Assembly: GCA_039725955.1 (NCBI GenBank)
Contig: CP091034.1
Span: 4,398,001-4,462,000, forward strand
Direction: 5' to 3'
DNA length: 64,000 nt
From: Sinorhizobium sp. B11
GTDB taxonomy: Bacteria > Pseudomonadota > Alphaproteobacteria > Rhizobiales > Rhizobiaceae
Within the stretch, counting starts at the first letter, position 1, and each line of letters opens with the position of its first letter. The notes beneath the pieces are model-generated. The model had not been told where the DNA came from. It worked only from the letters and a program-made list of their open reading frames with translations, and did not search any database. Positions 63,652-64,000 of the stretch are shown here, in pieces. Made by a program: the position numbers and the translations under genes.

Positions 63652-63771
63652 TGTACTCTCCTCAAAGCACGAAAAAAACGGGCAATGCTGCACCCGCGAA
63701 GAGAATTCTTAACGTGCTGTTACAGAAAGTTCAATTTCCCTCATCTCGAGGAAATAGAATTTCTCCAGATC

Positions 63772-64000
63772 TCAGGTAATCAGACCATATCGGAAAGCAA
63801 GTGCCACGGCCTGCTGCCGGTTCTTGGCCCTGAGCTTATCCTGCAGGCCGTTCATGTACCAGTCGACCGTATGGTTGGAGATCTTCAGATGTTTGCTGAT
63901 TTCCATCGAGGTCATGCCTTCGGCGAGATAATGCAGGATTTCCATTTCGCGCCGGGTCAGCTGCGTATCGGTTATCGGCACCGTTTCCAGTGCTGCAGCC
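63772..64000 (-). CDS. LuxR-family regulator, C-terminal part (cut by the window edge)
   Basis: The last 75 or so residues of a LuxR-type regulator. The HTH reads LTRREMEILHYLAEGMTSMEISKHLKISNHTVDWYMNGLQDKL, which is complete and normal. The frame stays open to base 64000, so the N-terminal sensor domain lies outside. HTVDWYMN resembles autoinducer-type or solo LuxR proteins of rhizobia. Promoter and partner unknown. Confidence 0.85.
   Translation of the reverse strand, partial: AAALETVPITDTQLTRREMEILHYLAEGMTSMEISKHLKISNHTVDWYMNGLQDKLRAKNRQQAVALAFRYGLIT

Overview
The window reads as chromosomal DNA of a Rhizobium-group alphaproteobacterium. The evidence is a full-length R. etli-type pyruvate carboxylase, the phaAB/phaR polyhydroxybutyrate genes next to an rpoH2-type sigma factor, carD, a SAM-II riboswitch in front of metA, a GGAAC-N16-GGTT general-stress promoter, and uniformly GC-rich coding sequence. 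I see no insertion sequence, phage, CRISPR array, rRNA or tRNA gene.

Left part (0-20.5 kb). A lysine/pipecolate catabolic operon (hglS-type 2-oxoadipate decarboxylase, amaA-type oxidase, amaB-type dehydrogenase) faces a LysR regulator and a stand-alone Lrp-type RAM-domain protein. A glycan cluster follows (5.8-17.4 kb): a GT4 glycosyltransferase converging on a seven-gene minus-strand operon. In transcription order the operon encodes a small carrier protein, an acyl-CoA-dehydrogenase-like flavoprotein, an amino acid:[carrier protein] ligase (a seryl-tRNA-synthetase relative), a DUF1839 protein, a GH2 beta-mannosidase-like hydrolase, a second GT4, and a flippase fused to two alpha/beta-hydrolase domains. 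This is the most unusual system here. It looks like a route that activates an amino acid on a carrier protein and may deliver it to an exported glycan. Next to it are epmB, epmA and efp, which beta-lysylate elongation factor P.

Middle part (20.6-37.4 kb). An amino-sugar operon (GntR regulator, SIS deaminase, nagA, SIS protein) is followed by galM; metA with its SAM-II riboswitch and terminator; an SbmA/YddA-like ABC protein whose ATPase site has decayed; a periplasmic protein; a VOC protein; thiN-uup; an OmpW porin; a divergent marR/MFS efflux pair with clear palindromes; and an M48 metalloprotease lipoprotein.

Right part (37.4-64 kb). rpoH2, a candidate 41-residue small protein gene, carD, fdxA, hslR and a SUV3-type helicase with a frameshift lead to an 860-bp non-coding region packed with GANTC (CcrM) sites and three imperfect repeats. 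Small membrane or exported proteins, phaB-phaA, phaR, rpmF, a GST, a frameshifted DUF1868 gene, mtgA, ispA and ispG follow. Then come an MFS/DeoR/EamA group, an amino-acid ABC importer, an FMN reductase, pyc and the C-terminal end of a LuxR regulator cut by the window edge.

Two genes (the helicase and DUF1868) each carry an apparent one-base insertion in a six-base A/T run. They may be sequencing errors, true mutations or slippage sites.
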